Positions 1 to 12,300 of a stretch of DNA of 64,000 nt are shown in pieces (position 1 is the first letter of the stretch; each line of letters starts with the position of its first letter). The translations under genes and the position numbers were made by a program. The stretch is from positions 3,636,001-3,700,000 of the forward strand of contig NC_058502.1 in the NCBI RefSeq assembly GCF_020382885.2. The letters are read 5' to 3'. Origin of the DNA: Scatophagus argus. Lineage: Eukaryota > Chordata > Actinopteri > Scatophagidae. Below the pieces are notes generated by a model. The model was not told the DNA's origin. It saw only the letters and a list, made by a program, of their open reading frames with translations, and searched no databases.

Positions 1-1383
1 GTATCCATAAGGTGCCAAACTTAACCTACATGTACAGAAAGAACAATGAGTCCATGTGGACCAGCGTGCATCCCCTCCTTGATGTTTTCTCATAGTTCCT
101 CTATAATCAGGAACAGGGATGCTTTCAAAAAGCTCTCATTGACTTTTGTGAGCTGCACAGACACCAAATTCACTCTGTCATCAGTTATTCAGGCGAGGAG
201 GATGGCTGGAAGATGTGACGGATGTCTGCAGGAAGGAGTGAGATGGAGAGGAAAGAGAGATGGTGATCGAGTGAGGGGCGAGGCAATGCTTCCATCTCGT
301 CTTCCCTCCTCCCTTCAACCTCAGCTCAACTTTGTTCTACTTGTGGCGAGGATGGGACAGGACCAGCTGGCATGCCAAACATTGCATTTAGCTACAAAAA
401 CCAGACTATTAAACTGAGGCGTGCTTTATCCTTGAATATGATTACATGGAGACTGCGAATGGATAATCCTTTGAAGCCTGATCAAAGAAAGTCTGAATTT
501 TGAAGTGGGCTGCAGTGTGTGTGTTTACATGCAAAAGGAGTTGATACGGGTAGCTCTTTACATGACTACAGCATGTAATCCAGTTAGAGAATACTCTGCG
601 ACTCGTCATGAGGAGTTACGTTCGTTTCTGTTGGCATGAAGAACAGCACAGGACAGAGAGAGAAGCATGGCTACCTGCAACAACAGAAACTGAAACTATC
701 ACACACACACCCCATGATTTTATGTACATGTGGTTGATATGTGCAGGCTTTGAGGGGGTCATTTTTCAACCTGGTGTTCACGTTACTGCACTAATGCAGT
801 TCTTCAGTAAGTTCATATAATTGGAACAGTGTATAGAACACGTAAATTCAGAAACACTAAACAATCTCGTTGTCAGAATTAATGCTGGGACTGTATGTTT
901 CTGCAATTTCTGCAAAACGTTTCAGTTCTCAATTTTATGTTGAATACAGTGCAGCGAAAAAGCTCCAGTTAGGTTTGAGCACAAGAAACACTTGGTTTTG
1001 GTGAGGAAAGGATCAGGTTTTGCCTTAAGATTCCTGGTCCTGTTGCCACAATCAACTCTACCAAAATGTTCTTCAACAAAAACAAACAAAATGAATGTGC
1101 TCTGACATGTTGTAGAAATGTCGATGTGATCTGTATGAAATGTACCAAGTTAACATATCTAGAAACTTCTGCAGAAACATTCATCAGTAAGATTTTATTC
1201 TGTTGACTGGACTGAATGTTCACATCATCAGAAAAGTAAAAAACATCCTGTCACTGTGAGACTCCTGGATTCAACCTCCACACAACACCACAAAAACATT
1301 TTTATTTTTATGACTTATGATTTGTCCATCCATTTATATTTTTGTTTTGTGAGTAGCATAAAGGAAATAAGAAAGGCAGTAGA

Positions 1384-1422
1384 ATTTATCATTCCACAGC
1401 CTCGTGCTGTGGAATGATAAAT
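1384..1422. repeat. perfect 17-bp inverted repeat (hairpin)
   Basis: The arms 1384-1400 and 1406-1422 are exact reverse complements around the 5-nt loop 1401-1405. Pairing stops at an A/A opposition outside the arms, so the stem is shorter than a typical pre-miRNA. It could be a small MITE remnant or a structured RNA; the sequence does not decide between these. Confidence 0.85.
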
Positions 1423-3018
1423 AAATGAGCCTTGCACCTCGCACTTTGATTCTCTCTGTGAGTCAGGGGGAAAAACAGAAAAAGGTGCACACATCACCTT
1501 GAATGTTCTACTTAATGTGATGCTGCAGCCATAAAAAAGAAATCTTGGATTTATGGTGCATCCAAAAAATAAAAAAGCTATTTAAAGGGAACTTCAAAAG
1601 GAAAAAAACACAATTTTTCACACATTCAAACCTAAGAGACTTCTGTTTCATGGATCATTGCAGCAAATGCAAAACTCTTGAGGTCTTGCGTCTTTTGACG
1701 CACATTTCCCTGAGATTAAACAGTATTTGTGATCGTTGGAAACACTGAAATCCTAACAAGAAGTCAGAATGAACTTCAGGGAGTTTAAACAAGAGATTAA
1801 ATCCAGTTGAATTCAATATGAGGAATGTCTTTTATTGTCAGAGACAAACTTGTTTCCAAAACCTGCCTGCTCGTCTCCTGACTCCCATCATTCGATACAA
1901 TCTCATAAATAAAAACTCTGTGTCTCTTGTTATTACAGAAGAAGAAAAACTGTTTTCTTTGGGTTGTCTGAGCAAATATGTCCCTGTTTTGTTCCACAAA
2001 CATCTTACAGACTAAACACTGTGGCACACAGGTTCTGGCCTCACGCGGTGATCAGGATTTGGGTCTCCTTTGTTTCATGTCCTCGGTTGGTCTGTGGAGC
2101 AGATGTGTTTTTGTCTCTGTCAGAGGCAGGAATAAAGCTGTGGCATGTAGCTAAGAAGGTGGAACATGTCATTGCCAGATTTAGAGGTCCAGTTCCCTGC
2201 CTGTAAGTCATGGCAGAGCAGGATTACCGTACTCAAACATACCAGTGCCCCTCCCACGTGGATGCCCACTGGAAACAGGTCTGGTCCTCATTCCTGCTTT
2301 GAAAAACACTGCAGTCAACCATCACAAAAGCAGAGCTGCATCAAACATCCCACTGACACACTGACAAACAAACCTGAGTTCAAAACAACCGCTACAAAAG
2401 CAGAAGCTGTTACAGATGAAGACGCCGCTGAGGTCCGATGTCTCACTGCTCGTTTGACGAGACCTGTGAGGGACGAGTAAGACAGGGTCTACTGCCTAAT
2501 GAGCTAAGAGATGCGGTGGTTTTGTGCTATAACATTGAGTCCATTATCAGCTGCTGTAATGTCATATAAAGCATAGACACCAAAGGTGATGTCAGTACTG
2601 CCACTGTGGCTGTTTGACCAGCATCCTCCTCTTCTTTGTCCTCTCATTCTCTTTGCCTGTCACTTCTGTTCAGAGAGTCTCGTACAGTCTAGACCAGCTT
2701 GCCTGAGCCCCCATGATTTTTATTAAAATTTTTTAAAAAATAACAAAAGGAATCATATTTATATTTAATGATATTTACACAGATTTCTCTACATTGCCTG
2801 ATCTGCTGAGATTCCATAGCAACATGTTTACATTAAAATTTAACAATAAAGGGTTTCAAAGTTTTACTTTGTGGCTCCAAATGTTAAACACCATCTCTGA
2901 TACTCATTATGTGCGTAAGAAATGAGACAGTAGATTATTTACTAACCACAAAAGGGAGAAAACAGGAAAACCTGAAAAAGCCAGACTGACAGCGGTCTAA
3001 AAACTGGCAATGCTCTGT

Positions 3019-3031
3019 CGCCACCCTGTGG
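3019..3031 (-). promoter_or_regulatory. CTCF-like motif
   Basis: Read on the minus strand this is CCACAGGGTGGCG, close to the vertebrate CTCF core CCASYAGRKGGCR. This is a motif match only. Similar octamers also occur inside dispersed repeats. Confidence 0.3.
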
Positions 3032-3469
3032 TGGAAAGCCTACAACACACCCTGTTTCGTTTCCATACATGTTTCAGGCTCCTTTTGTGTTGACTTGGAA
3101 AAAAAAGCACAATTAATATATATTTTGACTTTAAAAATCTGTCAGTCTGTCAAGCCAGCCGTCCTGTAGTAAAATGCTCCCTGATGTCCTGTCAAACAAT
3201 GTCTTCCTGCTGCTTTTTCAAAACTGATTTGTTGATAATCGGTCTGTATTGATACACTGGATGTTGCTCTGGAGGGACGACACTAATTTCACACCTCATT
3301 CTATGTTTTGAAAATAGTGGTACTAATATTGATGAATTGTCCCCGTCAAAAAACACAAACTTTCAGTGGTTTCAGGGTTCGAAGGGCCTTAAAATCTGCG
3401 TGGGTCCGTTGAACACGTGACTCCAAACCACGAGCACTAATGGGCTGCTTTAACAGCCTTCCACCGGGT

Positions 3470-3640
3470 TATGAAATCTGGCTGCAGTGGTTTGTTGTTC
3501 GGCCACATCAGACTCAGTGAGTCTGGCTCACAGTTCATCCCCAGCAGGTGCTGGATGGGGTCAAGTCTCGATGCATGCCAGTCAGGTCCTTGTAACCAGG
3601 ATGTTGGGTTTTCCACGTTGAAACAGGAAAGGTTCATAAA
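3470..3640 (-). mobile_element. decayed Tc1-like transposon relic
   Basis: On the minus strand, translation of 3437-3637 contains LDPIQHL followed by LGMNCE, resembling the conserved DLNPIEHLW block near the last catalytic residue of Tc1-like transposases. The plus strand also resembles the reverse complement of that region in common fish copies. Only about 170 bp is recognisable, with substitutions and no flanking terminal repeat seen, so it is inactive. The similarity is judged from memory. Confidence 0.45.
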
Positions 3641-3839
3641 TGAAAGAGGAAGTGAGCTAATCTACTTTAAGGGTCCATTCACTCTATTTCTACTTGTTTG
3701 TATTCTATTTCTCTCTTGTATAACATCCCCTGAACTGACCGTGTATCAGTGACTCTGACCAGATCAGACATCTGATTAATACTCGTGAAGGTTTCGGTGT
3801 CATTCTAGTTTTTAATGTACTTTTTACAGTCGACTACTC

Positions 3840-4358
3840 TTCCAGTAGGACAGGACGTGCGCCTCCGGGGAGGTTTGCGCACCTGAAATCGTTGCCCTCG
3901 TTTCTCAGAGCACCGCGGTTTGTTTTTGGTGAGGGATTTCCTGGCTGGCCGTCTCACCGTCGGCGTATGCCTTCCTTGGATGATGCGCTTCCCTTCCCGA
4001 ACACTGACACACTTACTGGGCTGCAGAGCCGAGCCACGGGACGAGCCACGGGACAGAAACACGGAGAGGAAGCCGCGAGGATAGAGTCAGACGAAGATGA
4101 CGAGGATGCAGGAGAGAGAAAAGAGCCGATGAGAGCTGATGATGGGGATAAGGCTGTCGACAGGCGGATGTTGGTAGAGAAAAGAAAATATAAAGCTCTG
4201 CGTGTTTGAGGGTGGTGACTGTGATGATGATGATGATGATGATGATGATAATGATGATGTCTCGGTTGTGAGGACGGGACCCCTCGGAGCAGCAGGAGGA
4301 GGAGGAGGATGCTCGGATGATTGCAGCGCCTCTCTGCTCAGTGCTGATCATCGTGCGG
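3840..4358 (+). promoter_or_regulatory. CpG-rich candidate promoter and first exon of the BEAN1-like gene
   Basis: CpG density rises sharply over about 3840-4380 against an AT-rich background, which is typical of a vertebrate CpG-island promoter. Position 4358 precedes a consensus donor (gtaagt). The nearest ATG (4317) opens a 14-codon frame ending in phase 0, which does not fit the next exon at 9219 (that needs phase 1). The exon is therefore best read as 5' UTR. A second good donor follows at 4624. The link to the downstream gene is inferred from order and orientation only. Confidence 0.45.
4222..4259. repeat. (GAT)n microsatellite
   Basis: A GAT repeat interrupted once by AAT, lying inside the CpG-rich candidate first exon. 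Read as protein it would give a poly-Asp tract, but no ATG precedes it in that frame. Confidence 0.9.
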
Positions 4359-4421
4359 GTAAGTCTCGGGTATCACCGAGAGTTTAACGAAGCGCTATTC
4401 TGAGGAGGTGGGCCAAGTCCC

Positions 4422-4423
4422 GG

Positions 4424-4454
<31 letters not shown>

Positions 4455-4500
4455 GGAGAGGGAGAGGGAGAGGGAGAGGGAGAGAGGGGGGAGAGAGAGG
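4422..4500. repeat. (GA)n / (GGGAGA)n purine tract
   Basis: Almost pure purine for about 79 nt, moving from GA dinucleotides to GGGAGA hexamers and back. It sits between the two candidate first-exon donors (4359 and 4624). Mirror-like purine tracts near promoters can form triplex DNA. Confidence 0.9.
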
Positions 4501-4575
4501 ACCTTCGGACTGGCTGAGCTCTCTGGGATGTTGTTGCTGCTGTTGTCGGTGATGTGAAGCGACATTAAGGAGCTG

Positions 4576-4623
4576 ATGAAGGGACTCCTGCCTGCGTGTG
4601 GACACGTTTCTACATTTTTGCAG
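4576..4623 (+). other. candidate alternative 5' exon end
   Basis: The sequence cag at 4621-4623 is followed by gtaagc, a good donor. The ATG at 4576 opens a 16-codon phase-0 frame that cannot join the exon at 9219 in frame. It is most likely untranslated, or a short upstream open frame, if used at all. Confidence 0.3.
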
Positions 4624-4889
4624 GTAAGCAGCTAATCCTCCTTTTTCTCTTTCTGTCTCTCTCTCTGTTTTTCTCTCTGCATCCCAATCTAAACTCTCTC
4701 TGCTCTGTACAAATACTCCATCTAGTACAGTATGGCTATAGGGAGTTCATACTGAGATTACCATCATAGTATTTATCTTCTATTGTATCATAGTGATATT
4801 ATGTAATATTCCAACAGAAGCACCAACAACAGAATAAAACACTGTAAAACGTGGGTCAAGCTATGACATACATTACGTTTATTTATGTA

Positions 4890-5060
4890 TCTGAGTGTAG
4901 TTTTGAGGTATAAGTACTTGAGTATTTCCATTTTATGCAACTTTGTCTACATCACATTTCAGAGGCAAACAGTGTATTGTTTACTGAATGCAGTAGTTTA
5001 TTCTTACAGATTTAATTCACAGATTCTTACAGTTTTAACCAAACTGTAAATAAAAACGAC
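4890..5060. repeat. dispersed teleost repeat copy
   Basis: The segment runs through stretches like AAGTACTTGAGTATTTCCAT and TTTTATGC, typical of a short interspersed repeat common in percomorph genomes. A second diverged copy lies at about 43010-43280 and shares CCATTTTATGC and the ACTTTG run. The family name is not assigned. Confidence 0.5.
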
Positions 5061-6419
5061 CTCCACGCCAATCTGCTACAGCGTGCAAACAAGCTGCTTA
5101 CACCTCAGTGCATCAGTGTAATATCATATAGCACACACACAAAATGTGTTTGGCACTCATCTCAACACAAAAGGGAAACAAAACTACTACAGTGTGTTAG
5201 CATGAACCAGAACTCCCTGTGCTTACATTACTGAATTATTCCTCTACAGGAAATTTAAAAAAAAAAAAAAGTGGTAACAAAACAGGAAATTAAAAGTAAC
5301 ATAAAACAAATGTTACAATGAAGTACTACAAACACACTGTAGGTCCCTATAGGACTGTTGCAGAGGTTTTTGGACTCATCTCCTCTCTCTCGCTCAGCTC
5401 TCCTCCCAGGCTTTCCTCCCACACACTCTAACTCTCTTGTTTCAGCGGTGAAGTACAGAAGCCTCACAACCCTTCAGTAACAGAGCAGAGAGGAACCGCA
5501 GCCAAATGTTTTCATAGGTTACTTTATCACTCACAACGGCGTGCACATGATCAGCTGAAGTGTTGGGGTTATATAAAAGTTATTTAGATCCCTGAAAGAG
5601 AGGGAATCCAAACAGGTGCAGGTGATGTGATGAAACCGTATGGGTCAAGATAAAAACAGTAAAATGCATCACAGCCGGGAAAAGAAGAAATATGGAAGAG
5701 CGTCCCCTGATACGGCCAAAGTGTGGTCGTTTGTGTCACTGTGTTTACAAGCTGTTTCCAGTTTTAAATGTGTGACTTCATCAGTGCCAGAGGTTGACAG
5801 TTTGATCTAAAGAGCCTCACAGTGTCAGGGCTGTGTACAGACTTAACACAGGCTTCCCCAGAGGATATCAGAGCTATCTGAGTGACTTTCCCTCTCCAAT
5901 CAGCCATGAAGGTCAATGCCACTTACTCATTTATGCAACACGTGTGACTCTTTGAATTCTGACAAATTCCATCAGCTACAACTGAGATGTAGTTTTTAGA
6001 TGTATTTTTTTAGTCTATGATAATGATGACAACCAAAACTATAAAGAAAAGATGCAGGCTGGGTAATAATTTAGAAATCTCTTTAAAAACAAGTACTTTA
6101 AACACAGCAAAGCGAAGGTGGATTGCATGAGGACCTTGTAACAAACGATGAACTCCCTGCTCCATGAGGACTGGACCCCTGACCCTCTCGCTGTGGGGTC
6201 GAGTCTGTGACCCGGCTGTCATGGGAACTGAACCCGCGGGCTTTCAGCGGCGGCTCTGACTGCTGCGGCTCCTGCCTGACCGCCTACAAACACTATAGTC
6301 AGTGTGATCTTGGTGCCATTGCCAGGACTGACAGGTTGAATGGATGACAGGGCTGTGTGGGCCAAATAGACTGTCAGAAAGAGCTGGGAGGAGATGGATG
6401 AGAGGAGGGAGAGAAGGAC

Positions 6420-6421
<2 letters not shown>

Positions 6422-6462
<41 letters not shown>
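6422..6462. repeat. (GA)n microsatellite
   Basis: About 20 GA units, nearly uninterrupted. The flanking open frames on both strands are repeat artefacts. Confidence 0.95.
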
Positions 6463-6464
<2 letters not shown>

Positions 6465-7953
6465 ACACCAGAAAGAGAGATGAAGAAATGATGGAGTGCT
6501 GTTGTGGCTACAGGCGATATCCAGCTCCCTCAGTTTCTCTTTCTCTGACTGGTCCTGTCCCTTACTCTCTCATTCTTTTCTCTCCACATCATCACCTGCT
6601 TTTGTCTTTGTGTTTTTGTCTTGTGTTACCGCACTTACCGCTTGTGGCAACTTGACAGATTACTTACAACACTTGCTTTCTTTCAGTACTTTTGCCCATT
6701 TCATTACAAAGGCATAATAGGTCGCTTGAAAGAATTCCGAGATGGCCAAAAGCACTAAAATCAATTCGCAAATGTGACCTTAAGCTTTGGTTCAATTTAG
6801 GCAGCTAAAAATTGATTGAGGTTTTGGATAATCACCTGCTTGGATAAAAGAAAACCCTCGCTGACTATCAGTACAAAAAGAAAGATGCAAAGTGCAGGGA
6901 GAACATTCACCCTGGTCATCACGTGCTCTGCTTTGCCTTTTAGCAGCTGTGTGCTGTGGTCTCTCCTCCAGAAATGCTTTGTGTTCCTGCATGCAAAGTT
7001 GCAGCATGTAAAATCCCAACTATGTGGAGCTTTTATCCTTTTCTTCCTGTCCAGTTAGGATTTTTAGAAGCTGTTTATTTCCAACCAAAGTCTCTCTTAG
7101 GACATTCATACACGATTTTTGAGAAATTGGCAGTCGCCTCCTGTTGGCTGCTCTGACCAAAGCAAGTCTGCAGAGGAATGACATCATCTCCATTTTGTCT
7201 CTTAATATTGCAACAGAATCATGTGCATTTGTTTTCCCACAATACTAATTTTAACTGCATGCTTTGTTGAGCAGTTTGTTTTATTTATTCCAATTTGCAA
7301 ACTCTCTTTTGTCTTGTCTTGCCTGTCTCTTCATGGACTGTTTGTAAGTAAGATTTTTATCTGAATTAACTTGCTTGGATAATATAATAGTAACAGTGAT
7401 TAGAGAGTGAAACTGGTTAGAGAGGCTCTCCTTGGTAAACCACAGAAAACTTCAGCCTTCCGTTTAAAATGAGGCTCAGTTTGCGATGACCGTAATCAGC
7501 TTATAATGACGATTTAGTGCAGCAGCTGAAATTCCTGAAATCAGTCCTGAAAAGCTTCTGAGGTCTTCCTGCAACGAGGAGCTGCAGCAGCACTTCTCAA
7601 ATATGGAGACAGTGAGCTCAGTTACCAACCTCAAAACATCACATTGATTTGTCAGAGCACTTTTCAGTAAACCAACACAAGCAAATGCAGCGTCTACAGC
7701 CAGCCATGTGAGATAATGTGTAGCATGTTACTGTTGCATGTTACTCAAGACAAAAGTTATTTTACTTCATGTTGTGTGTTAGATCACATTTTCCATAATG
7801 TAGAGGAGGTTAAGTCATGTTGTGTTTTCCTCTCTCACTCACTCTTAGCTCGTAGCTTCAATTCTTCATTCACTGTGCCTCAGAGTTTGAGTCGACACAA
7901 ATCCTGCAAATTCTGCTTCCTCCTTCTCACTGTCTCTCACACACACGACTGTG

Positions 7954-7976
7954 GTGTGTGTGTGTGTGTGTGTGTG
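7954..7976. repeat. (GT)n microsatellite
   Basis: About 11 GT units followed by a short GA-rich run. Confidence 0.9.
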
Positions 7977-8889
7977 AGGGAGAGAAGAGAGATAGTTCAG
8001 CCTCTAGCTGCCAGAGTGTGTTGTCTGTATTATCTGTCTGTGTGAGCAGGGACGGTTATGTAACAACAAAGCAGAATGCGTCGTAGGTTCGCACGAGTCT
8101 CTCTCACTCACTCACCCTCACACACACACGCAGACACACACACACACACACACTGTTATGCTCCTCTACACTGTCTGTCACAGGACACGAGGTGATGGAT
8201 TCAATTGTACGCAGCACTCATGATGTATCAGAATTAGAAGAAATGTGGTGTGACATCTCATGCCCTCCTCTCATTGGATGGATGGTGGTGCAACAGGCTG
8301 CGCGTGAACAATAGCTGATCACAAGAAAAAGGTGACCAGGAAGTAGTAAAAGTTAGAAATATAAGATCCGAAGAGGGAGACGGTCTGCTTAAGCTTCTGG
8401 AATCCAAGAAACAATGGGATGTAATCCTAATGTGGTAAAAGCACAGCCAAATAAATAAAACAAGTCAGTTTTTAATTGTGAGCATCGTTAACAGGTGCCC
8501 GCAGGTGAGACAATACAGGTGCAATATCAAATGCACAGGTGTGTGGTTTCTGTCACTCGGAGGACAGACACACGTAGTGAAGAAGCGTGGGAACGTGGGA
8601 GTTGTCTTTACTGTTCGCATGTTATTGAGGTTACATTTAGACGTGCAGGTGAACTTTTTCACTTTTGACAATGAAAATATTTATTATTATTTTTTGCTAT
8701 AATCATTATTGTCATTACTGTTATTATTAGTGTAATAATTTCACTAGTATTACAACAATGTAGTAAATCAGTGATAGCTACATACATGTATTTAAGTGTG
8801 TGTGTGTGTGAGGCTGGTTCAGGTATTGATTGGAACATCTAAACCCTGTGGTCATGTTCCGAAAAGAGCACTGGACACACATGTACAAA

Positions 8890-8932
<43 letters not shown>
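8890..8932. repeat. (CA)n microsatellite
   Basis: About 21 uninterrupted CA units; a second CA block follows at 8965-8992. Confidence 0.95.
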
Positions 8933-8934
<2 letters not shown>

Positions 8935-9218
8935 GGCGTGGGTGGCCACTTGAATGCATCTTGCACACACACACACACACTCACACACACATTGCCTTGG
9001 GCTTTATAAACAGCCGGGCTTGGAGGTTGTGACTCGCACATCAGTCTCCGCTCGTCCCTCTTTCTCTTTCTTTCTCTCTCCTCACAGCTTCTCTCATTCG
9101 CTTCATTTATTTCTCTCATTCTTCATCTACCTGCCTGCTGTTCGTTTTCCTTCCCTGCTCTCTTTAGGCCTGCTCCACACACCGATCTGCCTCTCTCCCT
9201 CCCTCCCTGTCTTTGTAG

Positions 9219-9338
9219 TTACATTTATAGCAGCGCTGTGTGGTGGAGACCAGCTGAAGTTGGCTTCCTGCCCGTTGAGATGTGCCAATAGGAAACACTG
9301 TGAGCTGGGGTTCATGCTGATGAAATTGATCTGCTCAG
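9219..9338 (+). other. BEAN1: BEAN1 first coding exon (start uncertain)
   Basis: The exon is bounded by a long CT tract with acceptor gtag before 9219 and donor cag|gtaaga after 9338. Its frame is open from end to end, with several cysteines upstream of ATG 9314. If an unseen upstream exon ended in phase 1 with an ATG, the protein could gain a cysteine-containing N-terminus. Neither candidate first exon near 4.3-4.6 kb supplies this. The terminal G completes a Val codon with the next exon. Confidence 0.6.
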
Positions 9339-12300
9339 GTAAGAAACAAGACTCCTTCTTTTGTTCCTGTGCTTTTTGTTTTGTTTGTGCTTTAATTAGT
9401 CTCCTGGTAGCTATTGTTATTTGTTCTAGAGCCACCAAGAGCGGAGGAAACCTGATTCGTATTAATGTTGGCTTAAGGTGATGAGAGAAAAGCCTCATGT
9501 GGGATTAATGTGGAAATTTACAAGACAGAAAAACAGAAAAACTTTAATATCAAATACGAGTCTAACATCAAATGAAATCTGATCCTTAAACAGAACAAAG
9601 AAAAAATAAATGGTGAGAGCATACAGGGTTATAAACAGGTGTGTGTCCGTCAAATGTATACGCGTGTTTATGGGATATATACAAACACACACACACACAC
9701 ACACACCTCAAAGTACTTTATATCCAAAGGAGTCTGAGTAAAAGAAATATTTAAAATTAAAACAGAAATGAAATGTTTTTAACACTGGACACACATTACC
9801 GTACTATGCAGGATATTATATATTAAATGCCAGGCAGCGCTACATGTTACTCTGAGAAGTATATAAACTGTATGAAAGTTTTATTGATTTATCAGTTGAT
9901 TTATCATCACTGTCTTTGGGTCTGACAGATTCTGAGGGGGAAACATACATTTCATTCAAGTTGTTTCTTTTATAGAAATTAAATTAGCATTGATGGGTAT
10001 CTGCTAGCATAACAACAAAAATGTTGTCATTGACTTTTAAAATCACAGATCATTCAACCTCCGGTTTCTTTAGATTTGTGTCAGTAAAGGAAATCTTAAA
10101 ATATGCTTTGCGTTCTTCTGACATAATTTGTGGAAGAGCAGAAGTTGTGCTTTTCCAGCGTGTTTTGATTTGTGAGTTGTTGTGGATATCCTTTGTTTAT
10201 TTTTAGCTGGATTACAGGTTGAGCTTTTAAACTCCAGAGAACAAGGTAGACATATTTATGGAAGCATCCCTCCTCAATAAAAGATGAGTCGCTATCTTAT
10301 GCAACAACTCCTGACCACACTGTGCAGGCAGGAGACGGAAGGAGGGACGGACGGACGGACGGACGGACACATGGGTGACTGTTACAGACGTGTGCTAGCC
10401 TGCCACTGTCTCTCAGCCGTCCTCCCCGTCTGACTCGCTGTCCTTTTGACACCCTCTTTATATCTGTTTCTCTTTCACCCCCGTCGCCCACCTTTTTATG
10501 TCTCCCTCATTCTCTCCCCTCGTCTCTCTCCCACTTTCCCTTCCCCTCTCTGATCTATTATTCACAGCTCTGTCTCTGGCTCGTTCTCTCTTTCCCTTGA
10601 CACCTGAAATCCCTCCGTCCGCTCCAGGCCGTTTAGACCTCCACCGACAGTGCTTCCCTCCTAGGAAAAGAAACAGAACGATGAATAAAAGAACAGAGCG
10701 AGGAGACAGATAAAAAGCTTTGGGGTGGGCAGCTCTGAAGATATGTCGAGGTATTTCTCCATGTGGCTTATTGTATAGGCTGACATTTTCCACAGTCCTG
10801 TGTGATCCTTCAGAAAGACTGGTTCCAACTGAAAGATTCACTGCGGACAAGAAGCGGAAAATGTTCACACTCGAGACACATCAGTAACTTAAGCTTTTTT
10901 TTTGTTTGTTTTTTAAATCTAAGTTTAACCTTTAGGTATCTCACACTATGGGATGCCAGCAGGTTATGGGATTTCAGTATTTCCAAAATACCTCTAAACA
11001 ACAGAAACAAAAGATATATAACTTTAGGAAAACGTTCGTAATTCATGCTATTTTGATAACGCATGCCGATGTTTCTGTGCTGACTGGGCGATTTCTTACA
11101 TTAAAGTTATTGTGGGTGACGGAGGCCGTGGTGTTGTTTCAGGAGGGGCTAACTGAAACAATGTCATAAAACTTATCATTCATCATTTTAAAAGGGTTGT
11201 CACACCATAAGTCATTCAGAAATAGAATAAGTGGAGTCCCGACACTGCAGGTGGTGAAAGATGAGGAATTTAAGAGCAGGGCGGGTCTGACGTGGAGCAG
11301 GATTTCGGATGAAATGACCAGCTGGACGCAGGAACAGCTGGCTCTGATGACATGTGACAGCAGCAGACAAAGGAAGTTTTAAAGCGATGACGGCGATGAG
11401 ACGCCGGGCTTACAGTAGTGGTGGCAAAATCAGATTAGCTGAACTGAAAAGTGTGAACACCCTCTGGCTGAGCTGATCCGATTGTGTCTGAAGAAATAAA
11501 CAAGCATGAAGTAAGCATGAAGATCGTTTTGCTGATTGAACTTTGACTTTCACTTTCGCATTAAAATTGATGAAAATCTTGATGACTCAGCAGCAGGCCT
11601 CAAAACTCAAGATGAAGTTTAGGACTTGGGACTTCAGGATTGAAGATTTTATCCATTAAATGTGTTTTTCACCATGATGTCCTGTAGTTAGCCGGGAAGA
11701 TGAAACTTTCATGTTTTGCGGACCTCTCAGCTCTGTTTGAGCTCCATGATCCCGAACTCCTCTGACGCTTCAACCTCGAAATCTGCTGTTGGGACGCATG
11801 CCACCCAAACCCAGACTTCTCCATTGATTGTGCTAGTGATCACCAGCAGAGGAATGTGATCGATCAGTGAGCTTTTCCCAGATAGACTAGGGTTCAAAAA
11901 ACTTTATCGTGACCCACCCTTGGGTGCTTGAGCAGTGTGTGAAGGAGGCAGTCGTGTTCCACATGGCAGCTGTTTGTGCCTGAGGGTTCCTGTTGCTGTG
12001 CGTCGGCGAAGGGCGTGCAGCCCCAACTGCCAACATAAACATCCAGATCTGTTTCCATAACCGGGAGAACATGGAAGTCGCTTGGTTGGTTAGAGGAAGC
12101 ATCTGACTTCAAGTAAAATGAATGTTTTTTTTTCTGTTTTGTTAAAGTTAAGTAGGCAATTAGGCAAAACAGCACAACTCTTATCGTGTGATGCACTCGT
12201 CCAATACATCGAAACTCAGTCATGACTTTGATCTATAGAGATGATCATACAAAGCTGAAGGTTGTTTAACCAAATGAGCATTTGTGTGCATGGGGTTTGT

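Larger units (their letters stand above)
1..3840. other. non-coding flank, no gene recognised
   Basis: No open frame here shows a recognisable domain, splice-phase partner or coding-like composition; the longest are about 120 codons and low in information. Inside lie a perfect hairpin (1384-1422), a CTCF-like motif (3019-3031) and a decayed Tc1-like transposon relic (about 3470-3640). The rest is AT-rich single-copy-looking DNA in which I see nothing more. Confidence 0.7.
4624..9218 (+). other. candidate intron 1 of the BEAN1-like gene
   Basis: No coding exon was recognised. It holds a dispersed fish repeat (about 4890-5060), a (GA)n tract at 6422 and several CA/GT microsatellites between 7954 and 8992. 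It ends in a strong polypyrimidine tract and acceptor before 9219. Confidence 0.45.

Noticed and set aside
4202-4387. Asp-rich frame over the (GAT)n tract
   Set aside because: It begins at GTG, has no ATG and is explained by the microsatellite.
8778-9119. Frames over CA/GT repeats giving Thr-His or Cys-Val strings
   Set aside because: Pure translation of microsatellites, seen on both strands and in several places.
9127-9498. 123-codon minus-strand frame opposite the BEAN1 first coding exon
   Set aside because: Antisense shadow of a real exon and its pyrimidine tract.
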